The notes: a model not told the origin generated them from the sequence alone. DNA of 64,000 nt from an uncultured Bacteroides sp. (GCA_900551445.1 URWA01000017.1:1-64000); one strand, 5' to 3'; shown: positions 9,369 through 19,240, counted from the first letter of the stretch. Program-made: numbers and translations.

Positions 9369-10049
9369 TTACAGGCTATATTCTATCTCATTTTTTAATT
9401 CTTCAGCCACCATACGGACCTCAGGTTTTGACGATTTTATAAGATTTCCCAACATACGGAGCACCTTACGTGCGTTTGCTTTCGACTGCAAGGCAAATTT
9501 ACAAACCGCCTTTCCCGCCACATTGCGCATATCTGAATCTCCTTCCAATACGGTAAAAGCTTGGTCCAGAAATTCCTCCTCTGCCCGCTCGTTCAATGTC
9601 CATCCTTTCATCAGCAAACGGGCCATCAAGAGGTATCCACAGAGCTGGAAATATTCCCGTTCGTCGGCCATCCATGGGAAAACCACCTCCGAAGCGTACG
9701 GCAAACGCTGGAAAAGATTCATCACCGTATATTCTGCCAGTTCCGGATAGTGCATGTCTTCTATCCATATTTCCGCAATTTCCCGATAGAAGGTTTCTAC
9801 AGGCTGAAGCAAACCGGCCATAATTTTACACTCACGGATATTCTCCTTCCACAGAGCCTGAGCCAGTTCATGATTGGGTTCATACTCGGCTGCAATCTCT
9901 TTAATACGGGGATATTCAATACCAAAATTCAATTTATAATCAAACCCTTTCTCCCGCATGCTTTGGGAAACCACACCATTCATAAACAAACGGAACTTTG
10001 ACTTGATTTCCCTTATCGTTTCATGTATTTCTGCTTCTGTCATCATCAA
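9369..10049 (-). CDS. DNA alkylation repair (AlkD-like) protein
   Basis: The 226-residue alpha-helical protein resembles the AlkD/HEAT-like DNA alkylation repair family, whose members excise or bind N-alkylated bases. The helical repeat character, MAGLLQP and HPELAEYTVMN-type segments, and the overall length fit this family. I did not verify the catalytic Trp/Asp residues. The start ATG overlaps the stop of the upstream peptidase gene by 4 bp (10046-10049), so the two genes are translationally coupled. Activity on damaged DNA is inferred from family membership. Confidence 0.75.
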   Translation of the reverse strand: MMMTEAEIHETIREIKSKFRLFMNGVVSQSMREKGFDYKLNFGIEYPRIKEIAAEYEPNHELAQALWKENIRECKIMAGLLQPVETFYREIAEIWIEDMHYPELAEYTVMNLFQRLPYASEVVFPWMADEREYFQLCGYLLMARLLMKGWTLNERAEEEFLDQAFTVLEGDSDMRNVAGKAVCKFALQSKANARKVLRMLGNLIKSSKPEVRMVAEELKNEIEYSL

Positions 10050-12013
10050 ATTTTCAAATTAGAATAATCGCGGCCATAACGAAGCATCTGCTCCGTATAA
10101 CCTTCTGTATAATCTACTTTCACATCCACAATCCGGCCATCCGCATCGTATTCAGGACGATATACCGGATTGACAAATCCCTTGTAAGGAGCCAGATGCA
10201 AGGCACGGTAACGGGCCAGCACTTCTTCATGGAGCGACGCATCCAGTTTCACGCCATATTTTTCCACCAAAGCACGGGCTGCTTCGTAATCACCTTCGCT
10301 CTTGATACGCTGAATCTTGCTCAACAACATGCCAAACAGCCCACGCAACTGAAGAAAATCATTGACTTTTACATACGTCTTTCCTTCCTTCTGCACCAGT
10401 TCCACGACGTTCATCGGCTTCCCATATTCAAGCGCCCAACGGGCAATCAACTGACGATTACGCATGTGTGCCTCTTCCAAATCACGGCCCGGTTCAATAC
10501 GTACCATCTGAGTGAGAAGCCCGTTCATCATATAGGCATAATACTCAGCCTTATAGGCTTCCTCATCAGGAGTCAGCCCCAGTTCCACCAGTTTCTCATC
10601 AGCCAGATAATACAGGCCGAACAAATCGGCACGAGCCTCTTCAATCGTAGAGCCATACGCCTTCAAGGCATCCGGGTCCACTCCAGGGAGCAGTTTGCCG
10701 GAACCATGCCCCACACATTCATGCAAATCCGTATGAAGCTCTCCCGTGATATCGGCATATTTCTCCAATAAATCCCGCTCAGCCTGACTGTACACGAACT
10801 CTTCCCGGAAACCATTTCCTTTGGCCGCCTTGTTGTAAGCATCTGTCAAATTTCCGATTGTCACCGACTTGGAACCATGGCGACTGCGAATCCAGTTGGA
10901 ATTAGGTAAATTGATGCCAATGGCTGAACTCGGATACAAATCTCCTCCCAGCATTGCAGCCGTAATGACTTTGGCCGAAACGCCCGTCACCATTCCCTTT
11001 TTAAAGGCTAAGGACACCGGAGAATGATCTTCAAACCACTGTGCATTTTGACTGATGATTTCCGTACGTCGGGTAGCCTCTTCGTCTTTAAAGTTCACAA
11101 TCGACTCCCAGCTGGCTTTCATCCCCAGCGGATCGCCATAACTTTCAATAAAGCCATTGACAAAATCCACTTTTGAACCGGTGTCTTTCAGCCAAGCAAT
11201 GGAATAGTTATCAAAAGTCTTCAAGTCGCCCGTACGGTAAAAGTCCACCAACAAGCGAATCACCTCACGTTGTGCTTCACTCTCGGCTACGGTTTCAGCC
11301 TTCTCCAGCCAAGCAATGATTTTCTCGATGGCTTCTCCATACATACCTCCTACTTTCCACACTTCTTCCCGCAAGAAACCGTCTTTCTTTACCAGCCGGC
11401 TGTTCATTCCATACATCACCGGATGAGGGTCTCCCGGTATTTTCAGAATGGAATAAAATGCTTCCGCCTCCTTCTGCGTCACACCTTCATAATAGTTGGC
11501 CGCAGAAGTCATCACCAAGTCTTCTCCATCCGCCTGATTTACCCGTTTAGGCATGACTTCCGGGTCAAAAATTACCGGAAACAGCTCGTCACACATCTCC
11601 TGCACAGATTCTCCGTCCTTTAACGGGAGCTGTGACACATCCACTTTTTCTATCCATTTCCGTAAAAACTCCGGGGAAAAAGAAGGCATAAACTTATCAC
11701 AAGCATAATGATGATAAATTCCACTGGAAAACCATACACGTTTCAAATAGACTTCCAATCCCTGGAATTCCGCATCCTCTTTATCCCCCGTATAAGTCGT
11801 ATAAACCACCTCCAGCAACTTCCGGATTTGCAGATTATACTTTCCATTCTGATCAAAGAGGATGTCACGTCCCTCCAAAGCCGCCTGCGACAAATAATAA
11901 ACCAACTCTTTCTGCCGTAACGATAAATTCTCAAAACCGGCCACACAATAGCGCAACAATTGCAAATCGGCGAATTGTTCTACTATATAATTAAAATTCC
12001 CTTGCGTACTCAT
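10046..12013 (-). CDS. dipeptidyl peptidase III (M49)
   Basis: DPP III is a zinc metallopeptidase that removes dipeptides from the N-terminus of oligopeptides. The 655-residue protein carries the M49 motif HECVGH at 431-436 (zinc ligands H431 and H436, catalytic E432) and the second motif EEARAD at 458-463, which supplies the third ligand. The bacterial variant HExxGH, as opposed to the eukaryotic HELLGH, is what Bacteroides enzymes have. There is no signal peptide, so it is predicted cytoplasmic and would finish peptide breakdown after import. It is first in a two-gene unit with the alkD-like gene. A promoter -7 box TACTTTTG lies at 12131-12138. Confidence 0.95.
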   Translation of the reverse strand: MSTQGNFNYIVEQFADLQLLRYCVAGFENLSLRQKELVYYLSQAALEGRDILFDQNGKYNLQIRKLLEVVYTTYTGDKEDAEFQGLEVYLKRVWFSSGIYHHYACDKFMPSFSPEFLRKWIEKVDVSQLPLKDGESVQEMCDELFPVIFDPEVMPKRVNQADGEDLVMTSAANYYEGVTQKEAEAFYSILKIPGDPHPVMYGMNSRLVKKDGFLREEVWKVGGMYGEAIEKIIAWLEKAETVAESEAQREVIRLLVDFYRTGDLKTFDNYSIAWLKDTGSKVDFVNGFIESYGDPLGMKASWESIVNFKDEEATRRTEIISQNAQWFEDHSPVSLAFKKGMVTGVSAKVITAAMLGGDLYPSSAIGINLPNSNWIRSRHGSKSVTIGNLTDAYNKAAKGNGFREEFVYSQAERDLLEKYADITGELHTDLHECVGHGSGKLLPGVDPDALKAYGSTIEEARADLFGLYYLADEKLVELGLTPDEEAYKAEYYAYMMNGLLTQMVRIEPGRDLEEAHMRNRQLIARWALEYGKPMNVVELVQKEGKTYVKVNDFLQLRGLFGMLLSKIQRIKSEGDYEAARALVEKYGVKLDASLHEEVLARYRALHLAPYKGFVNPVYRPEYDADGRIVDVKVDYTEGYTEQMLRYGRDYSNLKI

Positions 12014-12124
12014 TCTAGTTCGTTCTTAATAAATAAGTATCCTTATCACATAATCATACAAAAATCGTAGAAGTTTTCCGATTTCACAACAATCCCTTTA
12101 AAAAGTTTATCAAAAAACTTTACG

Positions 12125-12138
12125 TGAAGACAAAAGTA
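12125..12138 (-). promoter_or_regulatory. -7 element for the DPP III operon
   Basis: The minus strand has TACTTTTG at 12131-12138. No good -33 box is visible. A hairpin with arms AAAGTTT and AAACTTT (about 12102-12120) would lie at the start of the ~110-nt leader. Confidence 0.4.
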
Positions 12139-12169
12139 CGATAAAACAGCAAAGTTTTAAAATTTTCCC

Positions 12170-12181
12170 TATCTTTGTGAG
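12170..12181 (+). promoter_or_regulatory. -7 element for recQ
   Basis: TATCTTTG at 12170-12177 fits the Bacteroides -7 box. It overlaps the upstream in-frame GTG codon at 12177, which argues that this GTG is not the start of recQ. Confidence 0.5.
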
Positions 12182-12194
12182 CAAAATTACAATC

Positions 12195-14027
12195 ATGAGA
12201 GAACAAATGCTGAAAACCCTCAAATCTTATTTTGGGTACACTTCTTTCCGTCCGCTTCAGGAACAAATTATTACTGCCATTTTACAGAAAAAAGACACAT
12301 TGGTACTCATGCCCACCGGAGGAGGAAAGTCCATGTGTTACCAGCTTCCGGCACTCATGATGGAAGGAACAACCGTAGTAGTCTCCCCACTGATATCTCT
12401 CATGAAAGACCAGGTGGAATCCTTACAGGCCAACGGCATCATAGCCCGCGCCCTGAACAGCACCAACGACGAAACCACCAACGCCCAGCTCTATTTTGAA
12501 TGTCTACAAGGAAGAGTGAAATTGCTCTATATCTCTCCCGAGAGACTGCTCTTTGAATGTAACCATCTGCTGCGCGACATCAAGATTTCCTTGTTTGCCA
12601 TTGATGAAGCCCACTGCATCTCCCACTGGGGACATGACTTCCGACCGGAATACACACAGCTGAAAGTGATACGCCAATATTTTCCGCAAGTACCTGTTGT
12701 AGCCCTGACCGCTACCGCCGATAAAATTACCCGGGAAGACATCATACAGCAGTTGAACATGCGGCATCCAGAAATCTTTATCTCCTCTTTCGACCGGCCC
12801 AACCTGAGTCTGGAGGTGAAACGAGGTTACCCGCAAAAAGAAAAGATAAAGACCATTGCCAACTTCCTGCGACGCCACCGGAGAGAAAGCGGCATCATCT
12901 ATTGTATGAGCCGTAACGGGACGGAAAAGGTGGCCAGCCTGCTCGAACAAGAAGGGTTCCACGCAGGAGTCTATCACGCCGGATTATCGAACGAACAACG
13001 GGAAATGACACAGGACGATTTCATCAACGACCGAATCCAAATTGTCTGTGCCACCATCGCCTTTGGAATGGGAATCGACAAGTCCAATGTGCGATGGGTC
13101 ATCCATTACAACCTGCCCAAAAGCATCGAAAACTTCTACCAGGAAATCGGACGGGCCGGACGTGACGGCCTGCCCAGTGAGACCATCCTCTTCTATTCTT
13201 TCAGCGACATCGTCATGCTCTCCCGTTTTGCTGCCGAAAGCAACCAGCAAGGAATCAACCTGGAAAAATTGAACCGCATGCAACAGTATGCCGAATCCGA
13301 CATTTGCCGACGAAGAATCCTGCTGAACTACTTTGGAGAGACCATGGACCACGATTGCTGCAACTGCGACGTGTGCAAAAATCCCCCGGAACGTTTCGAC
13401 GGTACCATTATCGTACAAAAGGCTTTAAGCGCCATCGCCCGTACCGACCAGCAGGTAGGTACCCGCACCCTAATTGATATCCTCAAGGGATATGCCACTT
13501 CCGAAGTGATAGAAAAAGGATATGACAAACTCAAGACTTACGGAGTAGGAAGAGACCTGCCCGGAAAAGACTGGCAAGACTATCTTCTTCAGATGCTAAA
13601 CCTGGGATACTTTGAAATTGCCTACAACGAAAACAATCATCTGAAAATTACAGAAGCCGGGAAAAAAATCCTGTTTGGAAAAGAACGCGCACAGCTGGTC
13701 ATCATACAGAGAGAAGATGCCCGCAGAAAGAAAGGCGCCCAAAGCCACAAGAATTCCGCCCCGGCACCGTTGTTCGTCTCAACTGTCTTCGAAGAAGAAG
13801 ATGCAGAATTGTTTGAATCCCTCCGGTCGCTTCGGAAAAAGCTGGCCGACCAGATGGCAATCCCTGCCTACATTGTGCTATCCGACAAGACACTGCATCT
13901 GCTGGCGCTCAAAAAACCTGAAACCATCGAAGAATTCGGCGAAATCAGCGGCATAGGTGAGTTCAAAAAAGAAAAATACGGAAAAGAATTCCTGGCGGTC
14001 ATCAGTGAACACCTGTACAAAGGCTAA
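12195..14027 (+). CDS. recQ: ATP-dependent DNA helicase RecQ
   Basis: RecQ unwinds DNA 3' to 5' in recombination and repair. The order of domains is the helicase core with Walker A MPTGGGKSMC, the DEAH box AIDEAHCISHWGHDFRP and motif VI QEIGRAGRDG; then the zinc-binding RQC part with C-rich CRRR...HDCCNCDVC; then a winged helix; then a C-terminal HRDC domain (SLRKKLADQMAIPAYIVLSD and GISGIGEFKKEKYG). The chosen ATG at 12195 gives 610 residues; the frame also opens at GTG 12177, but that codon lies in the promoter box, and ATG 12207 is another possible start. The 3' end overlaps the convergent M64 gene by 4 bp. Confidence 0.96.
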   Translation: MREQMLKTLKSYFGYTSFRPLQEQIITAILQKKDTLVLMPTGGGKSMCYQLPALMMEGTTVVVSPLISLMKDQVESLQANGIIARALNSTNDETTNAQLYFECLQGRVKLLYISPERLLFECNHLLRDIKISLFAIDEAHCISHWGHDFRPEYTQLKVIRQYFPQVPVVALTATADKITREDIIQQLNMRHPEIFISSFDRPNLSLEVKRGYPQKEKIKTIANFLRRHRRESGIIYCMSRNGTEKVASLLEQEGFHAGVYHAGLSNEQREMTQDDFINDRIQIVCATIAFGMGIDKSNVRWVIHYNLPKSIENFYQEIGRAGRDGLPSETILFYSFSDIVMLSRFAAESNQQGINLEKLNRMQQYAESDICRRRILLNYFGETMDHDCCNCDVCKNPPERFDGTIIVQKALSAIARTDQQVGTRTLIDILKGYATSEVIEKGYDKLKTYGVGRDLPGKDWQDYLLQMLNLGYFEIAYNENNHLKITEAGKKILFGKERAQLVIIQREDARRKKGAQSHKNSAPAPLFVSTVFEEEDAELFESLRSLRKKLADQMAIPAYIVLSDKTLHLLALKKPETIEEFGEISGIGEFKKEKYGKEFLAVISEHLYKG

Positions 14028-15673
14028 TGCCGGAGTTTGTACCCTGTCCACACCGGACAAGCCAGTCGTTCTACAATCTGCACCGAACGGGTAGGTTTAC
14101 TTTGCGGGAGATGGGACCTGTCGAAGGCCACAAAATCCTCCAAAGCCACCTGTTCCACACCTTTTCCTAACCTCATTACCTTGTCGTAAAGCGCCTTCCG
14201 GGAAGGAGCGTTAAACCCGCATGCCGTTGAATTCATCATGCTGTCATCCGACGGACGATAAACACCTTTCGGATAAGTACATCCCCCTTCATACACTCCA
14301 AGCGCATCGTTCCGGTAACGGGAATCCTTCAGGAAAGAAGTCCAGCACACCGAATCTGCCACCGCCGTAAAATCCACATTCTGCGACCAGCCATTGGCCT
14401 TCATGGCTTTTATTTTCTGCTTTTCGAGCGTGGAAATACTCCCTTTCTCCGGATAAGAATATTCGTCCTCCAGTTTTCCAAGACCATGACCTATTGCCTC
14501 ATGCACCAAGACCCGGCGGAAAGATTCACTTTTCAAGTCTTCAACTACCGGACAATAAGCAATGGCAAATTCCACAAACCGTCCTTTCTCATCCTGATAA
14601 CCGAAATAGGTGGTTCCCGCATAAACCGAAGTGTTGAGCACGACCACGGCCAGACTGTTTTTCCTTTCCGTCTGCTTCAGCACTTTACCCACATAAACCT
14701 GTACAGAGCTGTCGTCCCCCGTAACCGTTGCCGCTTTCCCTTCTGCCAGCCTACAGCTGAATGCCGTTTGATACCCCATCCCAAAATCATTGTTTTCGGA
14801 CACAGCCTGAACCATAAATACATCAAAATAAGGCCTAAGCGACCTTATCGGTTCTTCAGAAAACAAGTTCTCCATCGCCGTTTCCATCACCCTCCGGTAA
14901 ATACCGTTCGCTATCTCCTGGTCCACAAATCCATCTCCCATCAAGACAACCGGTATGCCTCTGCCCTCTGTATGCTTCTGTAAGGTGTCCACTTTTCCGT
15001 CTGCTGAAAAGTCCACCGACTCCAGCACTTGCCCGCCCAACTGAGAAATCTTGACAGCTGCCAGTTCCTTCTGGGCTCCACTGGATTCCCTCATAAACAG
15101 CAAATAAGCTGAACGGGACATTCCTCCTTTATTGGGAGACACATTCAATACGACCTCATGCTTTCCTGTCGGAACTGCCCGGGTCGATATCTCTTTCCGC
15201 AGCCAGTTCTCAGGCTCAGAAGGAGTATATATCCGCAAATCTTGCACATCCACATTCGATTCGAAGCGAACGACAAGACTTCCCCCATCCACCTTCGCCA
15301 GATACTCTCCTTGTTCGGGCAACACATAATCGCCCACCTCCTGAGAAACGGAAACCTCGTAAACCGCATCTCCGGATGTCAACTTCACTTTCGCCTCCCG
15401 CGGCAGGTTGGAATTATTTTCCGAAACCACCTTGACCGTCACTGTTCTCTCTCCGGCCCCACCGGAAAGCGGAGAAAGGCTCAGCCATGTGGCATCCGTA
15501 GTTACATTCCATGCACCGGAACACGTAAACGAGATGGAGGCTTCCTTTCCTTCCACCGACGGCAACGTGACACTTTTCGTCACATTCTCAAACGGGACTA
15601 TTTTCCCTTCTTTCTGACAGGAAACGCACAACAGGAGAAAAATCAGATACAGGTTAAAAAGGTGGGCTTTCAT
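14024..15673 (-). CDS. M64-family metallopeptidase lipoprotein with BACON domain
   Basis: This is a predicted surface or periplasmic zinc peptidase of the IgA-peptidase M64 family. From the ATG at 15673 it has 549 residues: a lipoprotein signal ending LLCVSC (Cys 19), a BACON-like beta domain (about 30-112; GAWNVTTDATWLSLSP), a second beta region (about 115-215), then the peptidase domain with HEAIGHGLGKLEDEY (H391, E392, H396, D403). The frame is open upstream to 15799, but the signal peptide only makes sense from 15673, and the longer start would lie in the terminator of the upstream oad operon. Its stop overlaps that of recQ tail to tail. The substrate is unknown; immunoglobulin cleavage should not be assumed. 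Confidence 0.88.
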   Translation of the reverse strand: MKAHLFNLYLIFLLLCVSCQKEGKIVPFENVTKSVTLPSVEGKEASISFTCSGAWNVTTDATWLSLSPLSGGAGERTVTVKVVSENNSNLPREAKVKLTSGDAVYEVSVSQEVGDYVLPEQGEYLAKVDGGSLVVRFESNVDVQDLRIYTPSEPENWLRKEISTRAVPTGKHEVVLNVSPNKGGMSRSAYLLFMRESSGAQKELAAVKISQLGGQVLESVDFSADGKVDTLQKHTEGRGIPVVLMGDGFVDQEIANGIYRRVMETAMENLFSEEPIRSLRPYFDVFMVQAVSENNDFGMGYQTAFSCRLAEGKAATVTGDDSSVQVYVGKVLKQTERKNSLAVVVLNTSVYAGTTYFGYQDEKGRFVEFAIAYCPVVEDLKSESFRRVLVHEAIGHGLGKLEDEYSYPEKGSISTLEKQKIKAMKANGWSQNVDFTAVADSVCWTSFLKDSRYRNDALGVYEGGCTYPKGVYRPSDDSMMNSTACGFNAPSRKALYDKVMRLGKGVEQVALEDFVAFDRSHLPQSKPTRSVQIVERLACPVWTGYKLRH

Positions 15674-15765
15674 ACGTTGGATTAAGTCATTCTTGTGTTT
15701 CCTGCAAAAATGGGAAATAGTTTGCTTATCAGAAAAGAATCGACAAAAAAGTGAGGCAAAATGAC

Positions 15766-15813
15766 AAAAAAAGATTCCAAAGGGCGTTTCTTCTGTCACG
15801 CTCTTTGGAATCT
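15766..15813 (-). terminator. intrinsic terminator of oadGAB
   Basis: On the minus strand GATTCCAAAGaGCGT pairs with ACGCcCTTTGGAATC (one mismatch; loop about 11 nt), followed by seven T. The 13 bases TTCCAAAGAGCGT of its 5' arm are the exact reverse complement of a segment in the oadG leader (19267-19279). Confidence 0.92.
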
Positions 15814-15838
15814 CGTCTATAATCAGAATCCTGTTCTC

Positions 15839-17077
15839 TTATCCGAGGAATGAAATCAGCACACCTGCTGCTACAGCTGAACCGATTACACCGGAAATGT
15901 TACTTGCCATGCAATATTGCAGCACATGGTTCTTCGGATCGTATTTCAAGGCAATTTCATTGGCTACACGGCTGGCCATCGGCACGGCACTCAATCCGGT
16001 AGCTCCAATCAGCGGGTTGATCTTCTTCTTGGTGAAGAGGTTGACCACCTTCACAAACAAGATACCACCTGAGATTGACAAGGCAAATGCCAGGAAACCA
16101 CCAATCACGATACCGATAGTTGTCCAGTTCAGGAAAGCGTCGGTCGTCATGGTTGCACCCACGGAGATACCCAGGAAGATGGTAGCCGCATTCATGATGC
16201 TGTTGGAAGCGGCATCGAACAGACGGGAAGTGTTGCTACCGATTTCCTTCACCAAGTTACCGAACATCAGCATACCAATCAAGGGCACTGCACTCGGCAC
16301 GAACAAGGCCACAATCGTGGTACATGCAATCGGGAAAATGATTTTCAGCACCCGCAGGTTCTTGATTTCCGTCTTGGAAGGATATTTCTTCTCCTGTTCC
16401 TTCATGTTGATGGACAGTTCCTTCTTCGTACACCAGATACGTACCACCAGCGGTACGATGACCGGTACCAAGGCCATGTAGGAATAAGCCGCAATGGCAA
16501 TCGGACCCAGCAAGTGCGGAGCCAGCTTAATGGTCGTAAAGATGGCAGTCGGACCGTCGGCACCTCCGATGATACCCAGAGAGGCAGCTTCCTTCGGAGT
16601 GAAGCCCATCAGGATAGAAACCAGCAGTACGGCAAAAATACCCAACTGGGCAGCCGCGCCGAAAATAGAAAGACGAAGATTACGCAACATCGGACCAAAG
16701 TCGGTCAGCGCACCTACACCCATGAAAATAATCGGGGGAAGGAATCCCGTCTTAATCAACATATAATAAATGAAGTTCATCAGTCCCAGGTCGTGTGCAA
16801 TTTCATGCAGCGGCATCTCCCAGATGTTCTTCATCACACCGTTCACCATGACCATTCCGTTCTCGTCGGCCTGCACAACCCCCATGTCGCCTCCCGGGAA
16901 GTTGGCCAGCAACACACCGAAAGCGATAGGCACCAGCAACAGCGGTTCATACTGTTTCTTGATACCCAGATAAAGCAGGACGAAAGCGATGGCATACATG
17001 ATGAGAAACCGCGGGTCAGCAGCAATGTTGCTGAAAGCGGTCATATCATATAATCTTTCTAATATCTCTTCCATCAC
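15839..17077 (-). CDS. oadB: sodium-translocating decarboxylase beta subunit
   Basis: This is the integral-membrane subunit that removes CO2 from carboxybiotin and pumps sodium out of the cell. The 412-residue protein is almost entirely hydrophobic segments and carries the family signature IIGGADGPTAIF, whose Asp is essential for sodium transport in characterised beta subunits. A conserved IGSAVAAGVLISFLG end is also present. Its ATG overlaps the stop of the alpha-subunit gene by 4 bp (17074-17077), giving translational coupling. The partner is called oxaloacetate decarboxylase because the alpha subunit is a carboxyltransferase-biotin fusion; the beta subunit alone does not tell oxaloacetate from methylmalonyl-CoA or glutaconyl-CoA systems. 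Confidence 0.94.
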   Translation of the reverse strand: MMEEILERLYDMTAFSNIAADPRFLIMYAIAFVLLYLGIKKQYEPLLLVPIAFGVLLANFPGGDMGVVQADENGMVMVNGVMKNIWEMPLHEIAHDLGLMNFIYYMLIKTGFLPPIIFMGVGALTDFGPMLRNLRLSIFGAAAQLGIFAVLLVSILMGFTPKEAASLGIIGGADGPTAIFTTIKLAPHLLGPIAIAAYSYMALVPVIVPLVVRIWCTKKELSINMKEQEKKYPSKTEIKNLRVLKIIFPIACTTIVALFVPSAVPLIGMLMFGNLVKEIGSNTSRLFDAASNSIMNAATIFLGISVGATMTTDAFLNWTTIGIVIGGFLAFALSISGGILFVKVVNLFTKKKINPLIGATGLSAVPMASRVANEIALKYDPKNHVLQYCMASNISGVIGSAVAAGVLISFLG

Positions 17078-18930
17078 AAAATCTTCATTAATACGTCATC
17101 TTCTGATACGGAATCACCGGAATTTACACAAATGGCGGTCACCGTTCCACTGAATTCTGCACGGATGGCATTGTAAGTCTTCATTGCCTCCACGTAGCAA
17201 ATCACGTCACCTTTATTTACCTTGTCACCCACTTTCACCGGTGTTTCCTGCGCACCTTTTGTCAGGAAGAACTTACCTTCCAGCGGAGAAAGGATTTCCT
17301 TTCCTTCGCCAACCGGTACCTGCGCAGCCGGAGCGGCTTCAGCACCTGCCTGAGCGCCCAGTTTGGCCGGATTGACATCGCCAAAGGCTACCGTTACCCG
17401 ATAAGCCTGACCGTTGACGTCAACCGTCAATACCTTGGTCTGGTCGTTGGCCATGTGGACTTCTTCCTTGGCTTCACGACGTTTCTTCACGTCTTCCAAG
17501 AAGTCGGCCTTGGCCTTTCCACTCTTGTAGGCTTCATACTGAGCCGGATGCATGGCATATTCGAAGAGTTCCTCGTCGTCCTGTCCGGTTTCCCATTTCT
17601 TTTCCCACATCATCTGGCGATATTTCTCCAGCTGGTCAGGATAGTTGTCCTGCGGGTTGCCCGTAAAGAACTTACGGCCTTCACGTTCTGCCTTTTCTAC
17701 GATTTCAGGAGCCAGTTTGCCCGGAAGTTGTCCGGCCTTGCCCAGAATCATGTCCCAGATATCGTCGGCAATCATGCCCCAGCGTTCCTTGCTTTTTTCC
17801 ATCTGGATGACGTTCATCATGGCCAGGTTCTTTACATACTGGCTGAACGGAGTAACCAGACACGGATAACCTACACGCGGCCATACGTAAGCCACCTCGT
17901 CGAACAGCTTGATCAGCAGTTCATCCTGTGTCATGAACGGCAGGTTCCGTTTTGCCTTATATTTGTTGATAGATTCCAAATTGGTATCCAGGTCGGCCAT
18001 CAAACTTCCCATCATACCGCCCGGCAGTCCCGGTCCGATGAGCAGAGAGTTCATCAAGCGGTTTCTCGGACTGATGTACAAGCCCAGGAAATCGTCCATG
18101 AATTCCTGAATCAGTGAGCGCACCTTCATGTAAGCCTGCATGTTGATTTCCGGTACCTTGAAGCCCGCATCCTTCAGCATGGCCTGCACACTGATGACAT
18201 CCGCATGTCCGGTTCCCCAAGACAACGGATCCATACCTACATCCACGTAATCGCAACCGGCCTTGCAGACTTCCAGGATAGAAGCCATGTTAAAACCAGG
18301 TCCCGCATGTGAGTGATACTGAATCGTGATATCTTTAATCTTCTTGATACCGGCTACCAGTTTGCCCAAGAATACCGGACGGCCGATACCAGCCATATCC
18401 TTGATACAGATTTCATCGCAGCCTGCATCAATCAGCTTCTTGGCCATATCCAGGTAATATTCTACGGTGTGAATCGGAGAATAAGTGATGCAAAGACAGC
18501 ACTGTGAAATCATGCCGGCATCGTGTGCATAGCCGATAGAAGGGATAATGTTGCGCACATCGTTCAATCCGCAGAACGTACGGGTAATATCCGTACCCTG
18601 TGCTTTCTTTACTTTATAGAACAATTTTCGTACATCGGCAGGCACCGGACTCATTCGCAAACCGTTCAGCGCACGGTCGAGCATGTGCGTCTGAATACCG
18701 GCTTCGTGAAAAGGCTTTGTCCACTCGCGGACAGCCTTGTTCGGATTCTCCCCGAACAACAGGTTAACTTGTTCAAAACCTCCCCCGTTTGTCTCTACAC
18801 GGGCGAAACACCCCATTTCAATAATGGCTGGGGCCACCTTCACCAACTGGTCTACACGCGGTACGTATTTTCCGGCACTCTGCCACATATCGCGGAAAAC
18901 CAAACTAAATTTGACTTCTTTCTGTTCCAT
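17074..18930 (-). CDS. oadA: oxaloacetate decarboxylase alpha subunit (carboxyltransferase + biotin carrier)
   Basis: The enzyme moves the carboxyl group from oxaloacetate to biotin. The 618-residue protein has an N-terminal TIM-barrel carboxyltransferase domain (FRDMWQSAG at 12-20 with the metal/base Asp; ICIKDMAG with K177; HSHAGPG with metal ligands H206 and H208), a linker rich in Ala and Pro (about 525-545), and a C-terminal biotinyl domain with VEAMKT, biotinylated on K584. The family also includes pyruvate carboxylase B subunits, but the neighbouring gamma and beta subunits identify the sodium pump. It starts 28 bp after oadG. In a succinate/propionate producer it could couple oxaloacetate-pyruvate exchange to the sodium gradient. 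Confidence 0.93.
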   Translation of the reverse strand: MEQKEVKFSLVFRDMWQSAGKYVPRVDQLVKVAPAIIEMGCFARVETNGGGFEQVNLLFGENPNKAVREWTKPFHEAGIQTHMLDRALNGLRMSPVPADVRKLFYKVKKAQGTDITRTFCGLNDVRNIIPSIGYAHDAGMISQCCLCITYSPIHTVEYYLDMAKKLIDAGCDEICIKDMAGIGRPVFLGKLVAGIKKIKDITIQYHSHAGPGFNMASILEVCKAGCDYVDVGMDPLSWGTGHADVISVQAMLKDAGFKVPEINMQAYMKVRSLIQEFMDDFLGLYISPRNRLMNSLLIGPGLPGGMMGSLMADLDTNLESINKYKAKRNLPFMTQDELLIKLFDEVAYVWPRVGYPCLVTPFSQYVKNLAMMNVIQMEKSKERWGMIADDIWDMILGKAGQLPGKLAPEIVEKAEREGRKFFTGNPQDNYPDQLEKYRQMMWEKKWETGQDDEELFEYAMHPAQYEAYKSGKAKADFLEDVKKRREAKEEVHMANDQTKVLTVDVNGQAYRVTVAFGDVNPAKLGAQAGAEAAPAAQVPVGEGKEILSPLEGKFFLTKGAQETPVKVGDKVNKGDVICYVEAMKTYNAIRAEFSGTVTAICVNSGDSVSEDDVLMKIL

Positions 18931-18958
18931 GATTCTACATGCGTGTTTTTCTAACGGA

Positions 18959-19216
18959 CTACTGCAACTTTTCTACTTTTATTACCTGGCCTTTTCCGGC
19001 TGTCAAAATGTCGACGGCTGCCTTGATGGCATCCATTGCGCCTGCATCAGTAGATGCTCCCGATGAAGTGTTTTTCTTTTTCGGAGCTTCCTCTGGAGCT
19101 ACTTTATTGACAATGGAAATCAGAAGCTGGCTTAACCAGATAACGATGAGCAGAATTACGAAGACAGTGACCATTCCAACCACCATCAGCAATAATCCCA
19201 GTTCAAAGTTTTCCAT
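18959..19216 (-). CDS. oadG: decarboxylase gamma subunit (OadG family)
   Basis: This small membrane protein of 85 residues holds the alpha and beta subunits together. It has one long N-terminal membrane segment (about residues 8-34, LLLMVVGMVTVFVILLIVIW) followed by a polar tail rich in Lys, Ala and Ser, which matches OadG family layout. It is the first gene of oadG-A-B. Its ATG lies only ~25 bp after an intrinsic-terminator-like hairpin (19241-19280), so initiation or readthrough upstream of that hairpin has to be assumed. Confidence 0.88.
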   Translation of the reverse strand: MENFELGLLLMVVGMVTVFVILLIVIWLSQLLISIVNKVAPEEAPKKKNTSSGASTDAGAMDAIKAAVDILTAGKGQVIKVEKLQ

Positions 19217-19240
19217 TTTTTAACTAATTTGAATGTATAT

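Noticed and set aside
15839..19216. Methylmalonyl-CoA decarboxylase in place of oxaloacetate decarboxylase
   Set aside because: The alpha subunit is a lyase-type carboxyltransferase fused to its biotin domain (HSHAG, K177), unlike the acyl-CoA carboxyltransferase-type MmdA with a separate biotin carrier.
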